64,000 bases of DNA, taken from Ditylenchus dipsaci (lineage: Eukaryota > Nematoda > Chromadorea > Rhabditida > Anguinidae). The notes below the pieces were generated by a model. That model was not told the DNA's origin. It searched no databases and saw nothing but the letters and a program-made list of their open reading frames with translations. The stretch's first letter is position 1, and every line of letters starts with the position of its first letter. Shown here one piece after another: positions 62,900 to 64,000 of the stretch. The position numbers and the translations under genes were made by a program. The DNA lies in contig SADC01000021.1 in NCBI GenBank assembly GCA_004194705.1, positions 124,001 to 188,000 of the forward strand, read 5' to 3'.

Positions 62900-63228
62900 T
62901 TTAGTGATCTGTCATATTCTTTCTAATAGAGTCCCAGGGCTCTCTTTTCAACCCCTTAAATCTTGATAAATTTAGGTAGGTCGCAATTTGAAAAGCGCAA
63001 CCGATATAGGTCTTACAGCTCTGCAAAATATTTACTTTGATCCAAAATTAGATAGAGAACTTTATTGGAGAGTAGGGTAAGTTAAATGGGCATACTCGTG
63101 CTCGACACCTCTAATAAAGGCAAGGACCATATGATTTTTACTAGTCTGCTTTTCACTGGTTTTGTATGAAATTTGAAATTAATAACCTCAAATTACTTTT
63201 TAAAACTAAACAGAAAGCTTTAAAAAAC
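62900..63228. repeat. Relics of TA and TTAA families
   Basis: 62915-62990 is a worn CCGTATTTCC-type end (TTTCTAATAGAGTCCCAGGG). 63075-63225 is a decayed relative of 1912-2141 (GGGCATACTCGTGC, TTCACTGGTTTTG, AAAACTAAACAGAAAG). Confidence 0.5.
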
Positions 63229-63370
63229 TACCGTATTTCCTCTAATAGAAGCCCATGGGCTTCTATTTTTCAACCTCTCAAAAATCTTGAAATTGTCAAT
63301 CAAAAATGACCTTAACTCCGAAACCTTAGTCAAAAATAGGGGGTGGGCTTCTATTAGAGGAAGTACGGTA
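63229..63370. mobile_element. CCGTATTTCC-family TA element, word GAAGCCCA
   Basis: TACCGTATTTCCTCTAATAG and the inverse (one change, GAAGTACGG). Inner words GAAGCCCATGG and GGTGGGCTTC. Only 142 bp. Confidence 0.9.
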
Positions 63371-63653
63371 ATTACAATGCTTTAAAATCTTTTAGAGAGA
63401 AAAGAACACCTTTTTAGAGGTATAATATGTGGGCAAACGACATACCATGAGAAAGCGAAAACTAAGCGCTTTCTTATGAGCATAAAATGAAATGCTTAAC
63501 TGAATTAATTCACTGCTCGCCAGCCTGAAGAAAAAACTATCCATTTTTCAAAGAATCGCTGTTAGAGTTGGGCTTATTACGGGCATTGTACTGTAGCGAG
63601 GAGGTCGAGTTTTGCGATCATTGTGCTCAGGAGGTCTGAAAACCCTAGGTAGT

Positions 63654-63800
63654 CAAATGTTACAGTCGGGAATTCTAGTCAAGGTCTCCGGAACCAAAAA
63701 CCGTCAACTAATTTACGATGATAATCCGAAAACTGGTTACGTTGAATACCGGTTAACCCTAGAGGGAGCCAAATTAAACGTGACCGCGCTTTCTAATTAA
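63654..63800 (+). CDS. Orphan terminal exon, tentative
   Basis: After an acceptor-like TGTTACAG the frame reads SGILVKVSGTKNRQLIYDDN, then TGYVEYRLTLEGAKLN, stopping at 63798-63800. The composition (charged and hydrophobic alternation, no repeats) is coding-like. A second open stretch just before (63560-63640, with YCSEEVEFCDHCA) may be the preceding exon. Family unknown. Confidence 0.25.
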   Translation, partial: QMLQSGILVKVSGTKNRQLIYDDNPKTGYVEYRLTLEGAKLNVTALSN

Positions 63801-63867
63801 TGGCTTAAGAAGATGTAGCCAACATAAAGGAGGGGGAAAAGCCATTTAGGTTCGAACAAGTAGCTTC

Positions 63868-64000
63868 GGTGGCGCAGTGCGTAAGCTTTTGTGTTTTATG
63901 GTCATAAAAAAGTGCGCAGGTTCGATGCGTGCACTTTACTTTTTTTGGATTGTTTGACCAGTTCTAGAGGTAATTTGGGTGGCTGATTCCAAATCTGGCG
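63868..64000 (+). mobile_element. tRNA-derived SINE, copy 2, cut by window end
   Basis: TAGCTTCGGTGGCGCAGTGC (box A) and GCGCAGGTTCGATGCGTGC (box B), then a tail GCACTTTACTTTTTTTGGAT...CTAGAGGTAATTTGGGTGGC. Shared with 45410-45598 in order and spacing. Confidence 0.8.

Overview
The window is animal nuclear DNA: AT-rich, with intron-split genes whose splice sites are canonical GT/AG. It holds five genes I can name at family level, and most of the remaining sequence is short inverted-repeat transposable elements, often nested several deep. The animal-type inward-rectifier K+ channel tail, the Lag1p-motif ceramide synthase, a TRUB2-type pseudouridine synthase and RPS4 all point to a metazoan. 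Very short introns (about 45-60 nt) next to transposon-swollen ones, plus a candidate trans-splice acceptor before RPS4, make a nematode-like invertebrate the best guess. The species is not determinable from this sequence.

Layout. 1-14460: no recognised exon, only element families and a possible TATA region near 7900. 14463-14835 (+): last exon of an inward-rectifier K+ channel, bracketed by 0.7-kb direct repeats. 15250-28990: dense nested elements, including a 3.1-kb near-perfect palindrome carrying the start of a membrane-protein gene on both strands. 29026-32350 (+): a TPR + F-box + LRR gene with tiny introns. 32400-43990: nested foldbacks, word-repeat elements and GC hairpins. 44006-47848 (+): ceramide synthase in six recognised exons. 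48300-52970: more elements. 52975-55949 (-): TRUB2-type pseudouridine synthase in six exons. 58789-60089 (-): RPS4 in five exons. 60200-64000: foldbacks, two orphan exon candidates and a tRNA-derived SINE cut by the window end.

Mobile elements fall into recurring classes: (a) TA-flanked elements ending CCGTATTTCCTCTAATA; (b) TTAA-flanked piggyBac-type MITEs; (c) hAT-type elements with 8-bp target duplications, each filled with many copies of its own private short word; (d) pogo-type MITEs starting TACAGTCGA; (e) foldbacks whose arms are tandem 15-22 bp units. Class (c), together with the co-varying ends of class (a), is the best candidate for an undescribed system: the ends are conserved while the inner sequence differs from element to element yet stays self-complementary.

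Caution: conserved exons in RPS4, ceramide synthase, TRUB2 and the F-box gene each need one-base corrections. In RPS4 and ceramide synthase these are short homopolymer contractions. Consensus sequence error is the simplest explanation, so single frameshifts here should not be read as pseudogenes.
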